DNA of 64,000 nucleotides from NCBI GenBank assembly GCA_022432975.1, contig CM039509.1:23529432-23593431 (forward strand). The letters are read 5' to 3'. Below, in pieces: positions 1 through 11,384 of this stretch (position 1 is the stretch's first letter; each line of letters begins with the position of its first letter). The notes beneath the pieces are model-generated. The model was not told the origin of the DNA, did no database searches, and saw nothing but the letters and a program-made list of their open reading frames with translations. The stretch is from Begonia masoniana (lineage: Eukaryota > Streptophyta > Magnoliopsida > Cucurbitales > Begoniaceae). The position numbers and the translations under genes were made by a program.

Positions 1-74
1 AAAACTAGGTTCTAAAATCGATTCTGCAGACTGCCTTCCAGCACTGACTGTCACTTGAGTACTCTCCAGCAACT

Positions 75-137
75 GTAAGTATTTATGATTTCAGTAAATG
101 TCACTAAGTTAAGATATATCTATAACTATTTGTTTAG
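75..137 (+). other. candidate 63-nt leader intron of G1
   Basis: A GTAAGT donor at 75 and a TTTAG acceptor ending at 137 bracket a T-rich stretch ten bases before the gag ATG. The same arrangement, with the donor preceded by CAACT, occurs in three other elements of this window (22413-22473 minus, 44605-44663 minus, 56628-56691 plus). The comparison is seen in sequence; splicing is an inference, and 63 nt is at or below the usual plant minimum. Confidence 0.4.
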
Positions 138-147
138 GAATTCCAAG

Positions 148-1356
148 ATGGTAAGAGGTCAACAGAGGGAAGATAACGTGGACAGTACCACTATTGCTCA
201 GTTAACAGAGTTGGTCATTCGCCAATCTTGCCAGATTGAACAGCTTGTAGCTATCAAGGAAGAACAAGGAAATTCTAGCACTAATGTAACTCGAGATCAT
301 GGTGACGAGCGTTTTCACCGGCTTCGACCCCCGGTGTTTAATGGACGAGTTTCAGATCTTGTTTATGCTGAGGAATGGATCAGGAAAATAGAGGACATGT
401 TTAAGTACGCAAAGGTTGACGAAGGGGACAAGGTCACCTATGCTATTTATCACCTAGAATTGGATGCAAGGCATTGGTGGGACTCCATCCAGAGCACTGT
501 TGGTACAGGAGCCATGACTTGGGAAATGTTTAAAACTGCTTTCTTTGACAAGTATTTCAATAGGACTGTTCGGGCCAGTAAAAACAAGGAATTCATGAGT
601 TTACGCCAGATTGGCTCTGTGACGGATTACATATGTAAGTTTGAGGCTTTATCTCGTTTTGCACCTCGAATGGTAGAGGATGATGAGGACAAGATCCACC
701 AATTTGTTCAAGGATTAAAACCGAGTCTGTTTATGAGAGTGAAGACTGCCGGAATACACAATGTGTCCTTTGGAGAAGTGACAGCTAAGGCCTTGGAACT
801 AGAGGAGGCTGAGATAACAAGTTATGCACAGCGTGAGCCGCCAAGAAAGATCACTAAGGAAGCTCAGCCACCACCACGTCAGAACAGAGGATGGCAACCG
901 CAACAGAACAGGGGACCTCAACAACAACAGCAGGGTATAAAGAGACCCTTCAATCCAAATGATGACCAGGGAAAAGGGAAAAGACCTCTGGCACCCCTAT
1001 GCCCCACTTGTCAGAAGAACCATCTTGGTGAGTGCAAGTTGCTTTCTGGCCGCTGTTTCAGGTGTGATAAGGCTGGACACCTAGTCAGAGACTGCCCCAT
1101 GCCGCCAGATCCGAACCGTGCAAGGGTAGCACCTAGAGTCTATGCAATGATGGAGGATGAGGAAGCCGTGCAGCATACAGTCATAACAGGTACCATTATG
1201 ATCTGTGGTTTTGCTGCTTACACACTTATAGATACAGGAGCCACGCACTCATTTATATCAACCTTGTTTGTATGCCAACACAACTTAGAACCTTTACCAG
1301 CCGAAAGGCCATATGATGTTATGTTACCATCAGGGAAGTCCCTACATTCTGAATAG
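148..1356 (+). pseudogene. gag: G1 gag with the start of protease, ended by an in-frame stop
   Basis: This encodes the capsid/nucleocapsid polyprotein that packages element RNA. An open frame begins at 85, but the ATG at 148 is preferred because the other gag copies in the window start the same way (Met-Val-Arg-Gly) and the upstream stretch looks like leader. A retrotransposon Gag domain covers about residues 64-200, with the EEWIR and FVQGLK motifs. A Gln/Pro-rich linker follows, then a CCHC zinc knuckle at residues 303-316 (nt 1054-1096). The protease active site DTGATHS starts at residue 362 (nt 1231). The frame stops at TAG 1354-1356 where relatives have Gln, and homology continues in the same frame, so this is an inactivating substitution rather than a natural gag end. 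Confidence 0.9.
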
Positions 1357-2694
1357 ATTGTTAAAGGTGATGTTGTGTCCTTAGGAAGTAAGAAACTATA
1401 TGTAGAACTGATTGTAATTAACATGAAGGGGTATAAGGTGATATTAGGAATGGATTTGTTATTTAAGCATTATGCCACAATAAGTTGTAGGTCTGGGATG
1501 ATTGATTTTCGACCCCCAAATGGTGATCATTATTCCTTCCAAGCTATCCCTAAGATAAGTAAAATACCAATCATATCCTCACTAGAAATTTATCGGTTAT
1601 TGAAAAACGGTTGTGAGAGTTACTTAGCTACCATAATGGATGTCCGGGTGAAGAATAAGATAGAGTTACAAGATATCCCCATAGTCAGAGAGTTCCCTGA
1701 GGCATTTTTGGATGACTTGCTAGGATTACCACCTGATAGAGAAATAGAGTTTGTAATTGATACATACCCCGAGGCATTACCTGTATCTAAGAACCCTTAC
1801 CGTATGGCACCTGTTGAGTTAAAGGAATTAAAAGCTCAACTACAGGAATTAGTAGACAAAGGGTTTATACGCCCTAGTAGTTCCCCTTGGGGTGTACCTG
1901 TCTTATTTGTCAAGAAGAAGGATGGTTCCCTTAGAATGTGCATAGACTATAGGGAACTAAATAAGTTGACAATTAAGAATAAGTACCCCTTACCTCGGAT
2001 TGATGATTTGTTTGACCAATTGCAAGGAGCTAAGGTGTTTTCGAAAATAGATTTACGTTCGGGTTATTACCAACTGAAGGTTAAGGAAGGAGATATACCG
2101 AAGACAGCCTTCAGAACCCGTTATGGACACTATGAATTCCTGGTCATGTCATTTGGACTGACCAATGCACCTGCGGCCTTTATGGACTTAATGAATCGTG
2201 TGTTTCGAGAGTATTTGGACAAATTTGTAATTGTGTTCATAGATGATATCCTGATATACTCACGGACAGAAGCTGACCATGCAAAACGTTTAAGAGTGAT
2301 TTTGACAACATTGAAGGAGCACCAGCTTTATGCCAAATTGTCTAAGTGTGAATTTTGGTTGGACAAGGTCAATTTTCTTGGACATGTAGTTTCTGCTAAT
2401 AGAATATCTGTGGACCCGATCAAAATTCAGGCAGTAAAGGATTGACCACAACCAAGGAATGCCAGTGAAGTCCGCAGTTTCCTTGGATTGGCAAGTTATT
2501 ACAGAAAGTTCATCAAAGGATTCTCTCTAATAGCTAAGCCCCTGACGAATTTGACAAAGAAGGACAATAAATATTCTTGGACCGAAGCTTGTGAGAATAG
2601 CTTCCAGACATTGAAGGTGAAGTTAACAACAGCCCCGATATTGACCCTTCCAACCGAAGAAGGAAAGTTTAGTGTATTTTGTGATGCATCAAAG
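1357..2694 (+). pseudogene. pol: G1 pol: end of protease and reverse transcriptase, with one stop
   Basis: This continues in the gag frame. It holds the rest of the protease (ILGMD motif near 1447) and the reverse transcriptase, which copies element RNA into DNA. Seen in order: the YRMAP and SSPWG region near 1800-1890, FVKKKDGS, the CIDYRELN block near 1940-1960, and the catalytic FIDD box at 2236-2247. TGA at 2443-2445 replaces a Trp conserved in relatives; homology resumes directly after it and runs into the start of RNase H (FCDAS near 2680). One base appears to be missing near 2692, shifting the frame. Both stops in G1 fit C-to-T or G-to-A change. Confidence 0.88.
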
Positions 2695-4550
2695 TTGGTT
2701 TGGGCTGTGTTTTGATGCAAGAAGGCAAGGTTGTAGCATATGCCTCTAGGCAGTTAAAGAGTTACGAACAGAACTACCCCACCCATGATTTGGAATTAGC
2801 CGCTGTCGTTTTTGCTTTGAAGATATGGAGGCACTACTTATATGGACAGCAGTGTGAGGTATTTTCTGACCATAAAAGTCTGAAGTATCTCTTTACACAA
2901 AATGAATTGAACATGAGGCAGAGGCGTTGGTTGGAATTTGTTAAGAACTACGATTTTGAGATCAAGTATCACCCAGGCAAGGCTAATTCTGTAGCTGATG
3001 CATTGAGTAGGATGTCAACAACTATGCAACCCGTTGTTTCAGCTATGTCTTTGCCTTTGAGGACAGAAGTTCAGAAATTTGAATTGGATATAGTTCCGGA
3101 ATTGTCAACATTACTTGCAGAGTTTACCATTCAACCAATGATTTTGGAAAAGATCAAAGAAGCGCAACAGGAGGATTCAGAGGAGAATAACAGAATGATG
3201 AATTGGTTGAAGGACACCACCTCTGAGTTTAGTCTTTCCAAGAATGGTATTCTAAGATTTAGAAATCGATGGTATATCCCTTGTGATGAGCAACTACGTA
3301 AATTGATCTTGGCCGAGGCACATTCGTCGCCTTTTTCTGTACATCCTGGCAGCACCAAGATGTATCGAGACCTGAAAACATTGTACTGGTGGCCTAACCT
3401 TAAGAGGGATGTTGCTAGGTATGTAGAGTCATGCTTAGTATGCCAACAGGTTAAAGCCGAGCACCAACGCCCAGGAGGTACCCTCCAGCCTTTACCTATT
3501 CCCGAATGGAAGTGGGAACACATAACTATGGATTTCGTTTTAGGATTACCTAAGACAACTAAGGGACATGATTGTATTTGGGTTGTTGTCGATAGGATGA
3601 CAAAATCAGCCCATTTCTTACCCGTAAAGACAACTTACACAATGGACCAGTTTGCTGATCTCTATGTGCAAGAAATCATTAAATTACATGGAATCCCCGT
3701 ATCTATTGTCTCTGATCGTGATCTCAGATTTACCTCTCGATTTTGGAGAAGTTTGCATGGTACATTGGGTACAAAGTTATCTTTCAGCACTGCTTTTCAC
3801 CCACAGACAGATGGCCAATCAGAGAGGACTATTCAGATACTTGAGGATATGTTGAGAGCATGTGTGTTGGACTTTCAGACGACTTGGAGCAGACATCTAC
3901 TTTTGGTTGAATTTTCTTACAACAACAGTTATCAGTCAACCATTGGTATGGCACCATATGAAGCACTGTATGGTAGGAAGTGTAGGTCACCTCTATATTG
4001 GGATGAGGTTGGTGAAGCAAAACTTCTTGGACCCGATATTCTGCAGCAGATGTCGGATAAAGTTTCTGTTATCAGGAAAAGGATGATGACTGCGCAAAGT
4101 CGACAGAAGAGTTATGCTGATCGAAGGAGAAGGGATCTTGAGTTATTCTTAAAGATTTCACCATTTAAAGGAATCTTAAGATTTGGCAAGAAAGGAAAGC
4201 TCACCCCACGGTTTATTGGACCCTTCCCTGTCTTGGCTAGAATTGGTGGCACAGCTTACAGACTGCAATTGCTCCCATCATTGGATAAAGTTCATAATGT
4301 CTTCCATGTGTCAATGCTAAGGAAATGCATACGAGATCTGACACAAGTTATTCAACCAACAGGCATTGAGTTGGAGCCGACACTGGCATATGAAGAGAAA
4401 CCGGTACAAATATTGGAATATGCAGTTAAGACTTTGAGGAATAAAGAAATTCCACTGGTGAAAGTTTTATGGACAAACCATGGCATTGAAGAAGCCACAT
4501 GGGAGCGACAGCAAGACATGCTAGACAAATATCCGGAGTTATTTGTTTGA
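2695..4550 (+). pseudogene. pol: G1 pol: RNase H, integrase and chromodomain-like tail
   Basis: The frame is shifted by one base from the RT segment. The rest of RNase H ([10 protein letters not shown], then ADALSR near 3000) is followed by integrase, which joins the cDNA to host DNA. Integrase shows an H2C2 zinc finger (about 3320-3450) and a complete DD35E triad: Asp at 3531, Asp at 3714, Glu at 3822. A GPF module lies near 4209, and a chromodomain-like tail ends in IEEATWE (about 4396-4547), thought to guide integration to chromatin. About seven residues usual between the RRRDLE and FLKISP blocks are absent near 4140, probably a small in-frame deletion. Apart from that and the upstream shift this stretch is open for 616 codons. 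Confidence 0.9.
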
Positions 4551-4591
4551 GCAATTTTCGAGGACGAAAATTTTGTTTAAGGAGAAGTGGA
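4551..4591 (+). promoter_or_regulatory. G1 3' untranslated stretch and polypurine tract
   Basis: The purine run AAGGAGAAGTGGA (4579-4591) directly precedes the 3' LTR and is the expected plus-strand DNA primer. The preceding stretch, with GAGGACGAAAAT, also occurs in related form before the 3' LTR of element E (near 59800). Confidence 0.8.
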
Positions 4592-4751
4592 TGTAACACC
4601 CGAGATACGACTAGGTAATTTTCCTAACTATATTAACGGTCATGAATATTTAATCTTCGCGGTTTAGAATTTTATGACAAGTTTAATTAATTACATGTGG
4701 GTTTTAAACTAGGTTGAGTGGCAATGTTGTAATATTGGAAGTTGAGATCAG

Positions 4752-4760
4752 TATATAAAG
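4752..4760 (+). promoter_or_regulatory. TATA-like box of the G1 LTR
   Basis: TATATAAAG lies 160 bp into the LTR and about 80 bp before a pyrimidine-rich tract (4807-4910), a usual layout for an LTR promoter. The start site itself cannot be fixed from the sequence. Confidence 0.55.
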
Positions 4761-5458
4761 AAGAAGGAAAAGTTTTAAATTTCACTCAAGCCACTGTAGC
4801 CGACATTCCCCTACTTTCGGCGATTTTTTCTCTCCCAAGCTCTCGCTCTCTGTCAGCTGGAAATCCCTCCTTCGACGATCGGTTTCCTTGCTGCTTCTCG
4901 GCTACTTTGTGCTCGAGGTACGGTTTTAACAATGTGGTTATCTGTTAGTTTATTAGCCCAGTTTTCCAGCTCTGTATTGAAGTTTGGATTCTTCAATGGC
5001 CGAATATTAATAAGAACATTTTGAAACCCGAGATTGGTAATGTCATTCCGAATCGATTCTGGACATTTAAAACAACCAACCCTGAGATTATCATTATCGA
5101 ATCCGTCTATTTTGATTTTGGGATTTCGGGTTACATTAAGTATTAAACTAAGAACTCGGGGAGGACTCTTAGCTATTAGATCTTAGGATAACTCGAGATT
5201 TGAACTACTAGGATTTTGTTTTAACTACTGCAATGTAAATGTTTAGGTGAAGAAGTTTGAAGAGAAGGGAGCTCAAGTGCTAAGGAGACCAGGTAAGTGG
5301 ATGTATTAGGATTTCTGGCCACTAGGGCCCTACACCACAAGGATACTAGGAAAAAATTGTTGAAATGTTTATCTGATGATTATGACTAGTAGTTTGCCAT
5401 GATATGAAGTAATTGGGTAGGAAGATGTTAAATTACATGGTGTTTTTACTCGTTCATA

Positions 5459-5694
5459 CTGTATGACATTCCTCTGTGAAAAATTCGTGTCCATGCATTA
5501 TGTACTCGTTTATGATTAAGTTAAGAACATGAAAAGAAAAACAAATGTAAGCATGATTAAGCGCGGAACGGGGGAACTGTATGACATTCCTCTGTGAAAA
5601 ATTCGTGTCCATGCATTATGTACTCGTTTATGATTAAGTTAAGAACATGAAAAGAAAAACAAATGTAAGCATGATTAAGCGCGGAACGGGGGAA
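5459..5694 (+). repeat. 118-bp tandem duplication in the G1 LTR
   Basis: Two nearly identical copies with a 118-bp period, each beginning near CTGTATGACATTCC (5459 and 5577) and ending at the GCGGAACGGGGGAA motif. Confidence 0.9.
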
Positions 5695-5722
5695 ATGACT
5701 ATGATATGTTCACAAGGCTTAA

Positions 5723-5947
5723 GTATGGCTCGCGAATTCTCCCACTGGTGGAGGCCGAGTTGATGATAAGTATGGCTCGCGAATTCTTCCACTGGTGGAG
5801 GCCGAGTTGATGATAAGTATGGCTCGCGAATTCTTCCACTGGTGGAGGCCGAGTTGATGATAAGTATGGCTCGCGAATTCTCCCACTGGTGGAGGCCGAG
5901 ATGATGATAAGTATGGCTCGCGAATTCTCCCACTGGTGGAGGCCGAG
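5723..5947 (+). repeat. 47-bp tandem repeat, five copies
   Basis: Copies start at 5723, 5770, 5817, 5864 and 5911 and contain CTCGCGAATTC and CCACTGGTGGAGG. They differ by only a few bases. The period is not a multiple of three, yet no stop occurs in any minus-strand frame, which creates three overlapping spurious ORFs. Confidence 0.92.
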
Positions 5948-6477
5948 CCAGTCGTTACTATGATTGCCCAATTGACAATGATCATGTGCCCTGTCTTTCT
6001 CCCTCGTTTCCTCCCTTAATACATGCTATGTAAATGATGAAAATGAGCATGAATGAAGAAAGATTTACGAACTTATGTTTCTTTAATTTGTACACTCATG
6101 TATGTCTGTCAGCATGCATTCCTTACTAAGCATTAGGATTATAGTTAAACCTTATGTTGTAGGCGAAGAGACTACAGGTGAAGATACTAATTTTAAAGAG
6201 GATATTTAAAGCTGGTTGTTGGAGGATGCTCAATGTGACAGTGCGGGACTGGAGAGGCGATTATGACCCCTGGTTATTTATTCCTTATGTCAGTAAGAAT
6301 ACAAGAACTGGAATTATGTAGGATAGTGTTAGTATTGTCTGAGTTAACTTCTGAGTCTGGAATTAATTTTAAAGGTTATCGAACGGTCTGTTTTACTTAA
6401 GTCTTCCGCTACGTGTATTCTGAACGAGTCCCTGATTTTCTATACGTATGAATGTTAAGTCATTGAAATTTGAAGTC

Positions 6478-7015
6478 TGTGAAGATTATGTCTATCGGAT
6501 GATGTCGAGTGTTTTAGTCATCCGGTGATGTCGAGTGTTTTGCTCGCCGGATGATAAGGGTTAAGTCGTTTGTCGTATAGTTACCGGATGATGCGGGTAT
6601 TTACAATACCGGGCGATGTGAGTGTTATTTTGTCGTTAGTGCTCGGGTGATGTGAGAGTTGAAGTATGTTTAGTTGCCGGATGATGAAAGTATGGTTTGT
6701 CATCTAGTGACCGGATGATGTAGAGTATCTCTTCGCCGGAAGATGAAAAATGTTATTTTGTCATCTAGTGACCGGTGGAGGAAGCATAATTATTCACCGG
6801 ATGAAGTAGACGATGTTTGTCGTTTAGTGGCCGAGTGTGATTTTAATAAGTCATGAGCGATGCACGTGCTCACCGGATGATGTTTCTTATCTAGTGAGAT
6901 TTTAAAGAGTCACGTGTTTGACTCGTGTTCACCGGTGGATGTCCACTACTGGGCGATGTATAATTTAACATGTGAAACCGACGTGCCCACCGGAAGATAT
7001 CTTCTATTAGGCGAC
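6478..7015 (+). repeat. irregular cluster of CCGGATGATG-type motifs in the G1 LTR
   Basis: The motif (A)CCGGATGATG or its variants recurs more than ten times at uneven spacing. No coding potential is seen. It resembles the ACCGGT/TGACGTCA-rich portion of family B LTRs in place and flavour but is not alignable by eye. Confidence 0.6.
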
Positions 7016-7657
7016 GATAAGTGAGTCACGTAGAGTACACGTGACAAATCAGATGGGGCACACCCTGCCAGCCGATGCATGCAAATCCATGCAAACTCGA
7101 GTAGAATCATGTTAAGTGATTTGAGGGCATTTCTTCCCTATTCGATTATATTTTGGAACTGACGATCGAGCTTAATCGACTGATCCTGTCGATGAATGAG
7201 TTATTAGAAACATGAAGGAGTCAAGTTCAAGTTCTAAGTTTTTTTTAAAAAAAAGAGAGAAATACTAATAATGAACAGGGTGTAGAAATTAAGAAGTAAA
7301 TGATCACGATTGTCATGTTTACGTGGCGATCCTATCGGGGTCGTTACAGGACAGGAAGGTATAAGTGGGAAGAGAAGCTGGCGCAACAGGAGTACATGCC
7401 ACAACAGGACATAACAGGAGTACATGACAGGATGCCAGTCCTCGTCCACACCTAACCATACATTTCATTACAGGTTTTATCTTACTTAACTTCAAACCGT
7501 GTGCAGAAAACATTTTCATGACTTTCAGAGAAAAACGTGTATGCATGAACATTCATAGATAGGCAACAGAATAATAAGCAGGATATAAAACAGAACACAC
7601 TTAACCTAAAACATAACCTATAGTTTAACTACCCAACAGAAATCCCGACAACATAAA

Positions 7658-10600
7658 TGTAACACCCAGCATTTTTGGCCATGTAATACTCTATTGAATT
7701 ATTGTGTGGATTTAAATTGCCATAAATACGATAACAACTTTATTGTAAAATATTGGACCATTTAGTGAGGAGGAGAACCAAACTATTGTGTAACTAAACT
7801 AAACACTAAGTTTAAAATGCATGGAAGGGTAAATTAGGGAGAAATTAAGGTTGGTTGGAGATAGCCAATGGTTGAGTGACATCTGGCGACTTGGTGAAGA
7901 AGCTAAGTTCTCCCTCCTGCGTGAAACCCTCTTCACTTCTCCGCTCTGCTCTCTCTCCATTTCTCTTCTCGACACTCTCTCTTCCAGTTGACAAAACAAC
8001 CGTCGAAGCTACTTCGACCTCCTCGGTTCCTTTCTGTTTCTCCACTAAGGTAAGCCTCTTTTATTGCTAACAAGTTTGGACAAGTTTAATGTGAGTTTTT
8101 ACTGAAGTTTAGGGTTATGGTATTTGGAGAAAAACTCACCGTTCTTGGATGAAAACACACCAGTTTGTTTTCTAAGAGTTTGAATGAATTTGGAAGAAAT
8201 TCTTCCAACTTATTTGTTAGCATTTGCAGCTTGTTTATTTTCTGAACGTGCATGTACAGGTTCGAGCATTTCCAAGACGTTAAGGACTATCAACACCGCG
8301 GCAGACAGGTAAGTTCATATCCGAAGGTTTGCCCCTAAGGCCCTACATCACGGAGACTCTAGGTTTTTCTTCTGTCGGGACGTTTCGGGTAGAGAAAGTT
8401 AGAGTTAAGTTCTGAGTTATCTGTTTTCTCTCTAGATTCTGTTGTATTATTCTGTTAACTGTTGTTTCAAGTTAAGCACTGTGAAAGTTCATGCATACAC
8501 GTTTTACTGAAAGTTCATGCAAAACTATTTTCTGTACACGGTTTGAAACTAAGAAAGATAAAATCTGACTGTTTGTAATATACCGATTAAGTGCGGGACG
8601 GGGACTGGCCCCAAATCTGTTTCCTGTTCTGTTCTGTATTACTGTATGTGTCTGATTGTGCACCGTGCCTGATAGTGCACCCTACTGTTCGCCAGTTCCC
8701 CTATAAGCCCCACTTACACCCCTCTGCCACTGAAACGTAATGTTCTGTTCTGTCACTGTATTTCTAAAAACCGCATGCATAGCATTTTGCATCACTGCAT
8801 ATCTATATGTTCTTACTGAGTTTTAGACTCATAGGTGAACTCCCTGATGTAGGTACTGAACCCGAACGTGAGGACTTTGTGCCTCAATCTGATGAATAGG
8901 TGGCTGGTGGCTCGAGCTCTCGGGGGTGGTTGCTGCAGTCAGACACAATTTTCTGTCCCGAGGTTTAAGTCTTAGTCTTTTAAGTAATGTTCCTATCTGT
9001 AAACTCTTCTGAAATTCTGGTGTGTTTGTTTTAAAACTCTGTTGAGGTCCTGTGTTTTGTTTTAAAAACTCTGTAGGAAATTCTGTTAAACATATATATA
9101 ATGTATAAGTTCTGATAATCGAGTTTTAAATCTTTGTTGACAGTTGTTAGTTGTTTTCCGTGAAATGTCTTGAAAACATTCTGGAACTGCTTGAGTTCTC
9201 CCTTTTCAGGTCATGCATGGATGGTCTCGAATTTTAGAGCTATCCATGCAGTTTGTTTTCTTGAAATCTGTCATTTGTAATGAAGGTCTGAAACCTGTAT
9301 GCCTTCTGTTGTGCTCGAGAACCATGTTTTGAATTGGTTTGAGAATCTGAGACTTTCATGTTTTCTATTCTTTAAGCTCTCTATCTATATGTTTTTCTGT
9401 CAAAAGTTGTCAAATTCTGCCCCTTTTAGACTATATCATCCGATCACATCCACTGCTGTCTAAGTGTATATCCACCGGTGACGTCATCCACCTCCACCTC
9501 CAAGTTCAATTATCTCATCCGATTACGTCTTCATCTCATCCGGTGTTATCTGTTGCCTGTATCTTCCGGCTGACGTCATCCATCTTCCGGCTGACATCAT
9601 AACATCATCCGGTGTTGTCTGTTGCCTGTATCTTCCGTTTGACGTCATCCATCTTCTGGCTGACGTCATCATCTCATCCGGTGTTGTCTGTTGTCTGTAC
9701 CTTCCGGCTGATGTCATCCATCTTCCGGCTGACGTCATCACCTCATCCGATCTCATCTGCTGTCTGTATCTTCCGGTTGACGTCATCCATCTTCCGGCTG
9801 ACGTCATCACCTCATCCGAATTCCGTCTGCTGCCTGTAACTTCCGTCTGACATCACCCATCTTTCGGCTGACGTCACCACCTCTTCCGCCCAGTTTTACT
9901 CAGCCTCTTCTGCTGAATACTGTTCGTCTTTTGTCGTATCTGAATCCTCCGATAGCTTTAATCTTCCGCCTGACGTCATCCTTACTTTTGTCTTTGCATT
10001 TACATCTTCCGGCTGACGTCATTCAAGTCTTCCGCCCAGTTTTAAACTAAGTCTTCCGCCAGTCTTTTACCTAAGTCTTCCGACTTCACATTCTGTTTTC
10101 TGCCTCGATCTTCTTCTATTATTTGTTCTTCCTTCCGATTGTAGATATGTTTACAGTGTTTTCCCGCTTTATATTCGAATACAGGGAATGCTCTTTCCCT
10201 CCTCTCAAAAGTTCAAGAGTTTACTTTAAAAAGCTCATCCTGTTTATGTTTAAATTTCTTTTGTTTGCCTCAGTTTATTCCTGTTCCTTCTGTTTTTCCC
10301 TCCTAATTCCGTTTCTATATTTTTGTCACTCATTCCTGTAATCTCAGCTCTGAGTTAGTTCCCGTTTCTCTTTCTCTGTGAATCTGAAATTTTGTTAATC
10401 ACCGTAGTCCCTCCCTTTCTGTAAAATTTTATGTTTAGGGTTTTGCATTGAAAGTACACGTCTTCTGTCATTTTATTTATGTTCTTCTGTGAAGTTCTAA
10501 AACCTCAGTTGGTTTTTCATAAGTTGTCCAGTGCATTTGGTAAATGTTTTTTCGTCCTTTTGTTCCAGTAACGCCGTCTGTTCAAAAAAAAATTATAGTC

Positions 10601-10677
10601 ACCGTTATCCGTTTTCTGTCCCGGAGTGACGGCTTGGATCTCGGACTCCGATCGGGTTCCGGTTTCGGGTCGTCACA
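7658..10677 (+). mobile_element. solo LTR, family B (3020 bp, TSD ATAAA)
   Basis: The LTR starts TGTAACACCCAGC and ends GGGTCGTCACA. ATAAA at 7653-7657 and 10678-10682 is the target duplication. A sister LTR at 11649-11658 shows the empty site (GACAACATAAAACC) with a single ATAAA, which confirms both ends. No internal region is present, so it is a solo LTR left by LTR-LTR recombination. Confidence 0.95.
9536..9880 (+). repeat. 69-bp tandem array rich in TGACGTCA, family B LTR
   Basis: The unit, marked by CTCATCCG at 9536, 9605, 9674, 9743 and 9812, carries two near-copies of CTTCCGGCTGACGTCATC. Looser copies continue to about 10025. The TGACGTCA palindrome is the core site of bZIP-type regulators; binding here is an inference. 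Confidence 0.85.
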
Positions 10678-11384
10678 ATAAAACCTAGTACCTCCGTATT
10701 GTAGGGCCTTAAGGGCCAAACCTATACATATGAACTTACCTGTTGTTGCAGAGTTTATAGTCCTGAACGTCTCGGAAATGCTCGAACCTGTACATACACG
10801 TTCAGAAAATAAACAAATTGCAAATGCTAACAAATAAGTTAGAAGAATTTGTTCCAAACTCATTCAAACCCTTAGAAAACAAATCGATGTGTTTTCATCC
10901 AAAAACAGGGAGTTTTACCAAAGTATCACAATCCTTCACTCCAACCAAAACTCACTTTAAACTTGTCCAAACTTGTTAGCATTTAAAAGATGCTTACCCT
11001 AGTAGAAAAACAGAAAGGAGCCGAGGAGATCGAAGTAGCTTCAATGGCTGATTGTCGACTGGAAGAGAGAGTGCCGAGAAGAGAATGGAGAGAGAGCAGA
11101 GAAGTGAAATGAAGAGGGTTTCACGTAGGAGGAGGAACGTAACTTCCTCAACAAGCTGCCATGTGTCAGCTATTCATTGGCTATCTCCCACCAACCATAA
11201 TTTCTCCCCAATTTGCCCTTCCATGCATTTCAAACTTAGTTGTTTGTTAGTTACACATTAGTTAGGTTCTCCCCACACTAAATGCTCCAACATTTTACAA
11301 TGGAATTGTTATCGTATTTATGGCAATTTAAATCCATACAATAATTCAACAGAATATTACACGGCCAAAATGCCGGGTGTTACA

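Larger units (their letters stand above)
4918..6162 (+). other. candidate splice module in the G1 LTR (intron, 46-nt exon, intron)
   Basis: A donor-like GT at 4918 (after CTCGAG), an acceptor at 5245-5246 (GTTTAG), a 46-nt segment 5247-5292, a strong donor CAG/GTAAGT at 5293, and a TGTAG acceptor ending 6162. The same arrangement occurs at matching places in families B, D/E and F. Shared layout is seen; splicing is inferred. Confidence 0.4.
1..7348 (+). mobile_element. Ty3/Gypsy chromovirus-like LTR retrotransposon G1 (5' LTR outside window)
   Basis: The element reads leader, gag, protease, reverse transcriptase, RNase H, integrase, chromodomain-like tail, polypurine tract and 3' LTR. This order, with integrase after RNase H, defines Ty3/Gypsy. 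A C-terminal chromodomain-like tail and very long LTRs fit a plant chromovirus of the Tekay/Del type, though the clade is an inference. The first bases match the segment just after the primer-binding site of element E (56558 onward), so only the 5' LTR and the binding site are missing. The right end is TTACA at 7348, next to a minus-strand family B LTR. The left target duplication cannot be checked; the right copy should be GGACA (7349-7353). The coding region is broken in three places, so the copy is not autonomous. Confidence 0.9.
4592..7348 (+). repeat. 3' LTR of G1 (2757 bp)
   Basis: The LTR starts TGTAACACCCG right after the polypurine tract and ends TCGTTACA. It holds a TATA-like box at 4752, a candidate splice module (4918-6162), a 118-bp tandem duplication, a 47-bp five-copy array and a stretch of CCGGATGATG-type motifs. 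It is much longer than a typical LTR, as in Tekay/Del elements, and shares its start with families B and F but little else. Confidence 0.9.
7349..11384 (-). mobile_element. minus-strand family B LTR (B1), broken by G1 and by a solo LTR
   Basis: The segments 7349-7657 and 10683-11384 together match other minus-strand family B LTRs. The 5' end of the LTR is TGTTACA at 11378-11384. The 3' part lies beyond the inserted G1, outside the window. The plus-strand solo LTR 7658-10677 separates the two visible pieces. Confidence 0.85.

Noticed and set aside
5634..5985. Overlapping minus-strand ORFs of 88-99 codons
   Set aside because: They arise because the 47-bp repeat lacks stops in three frames; the same peptide phrase appears in all of them.
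9523..9839. ORFs of 75-95 codons with repetitive Thr/Ser/Arg peptides
   Set aside because: Read-through of the 69-bp TGACGTCA array, whose length is a multiple of three; no protein family resemblance.
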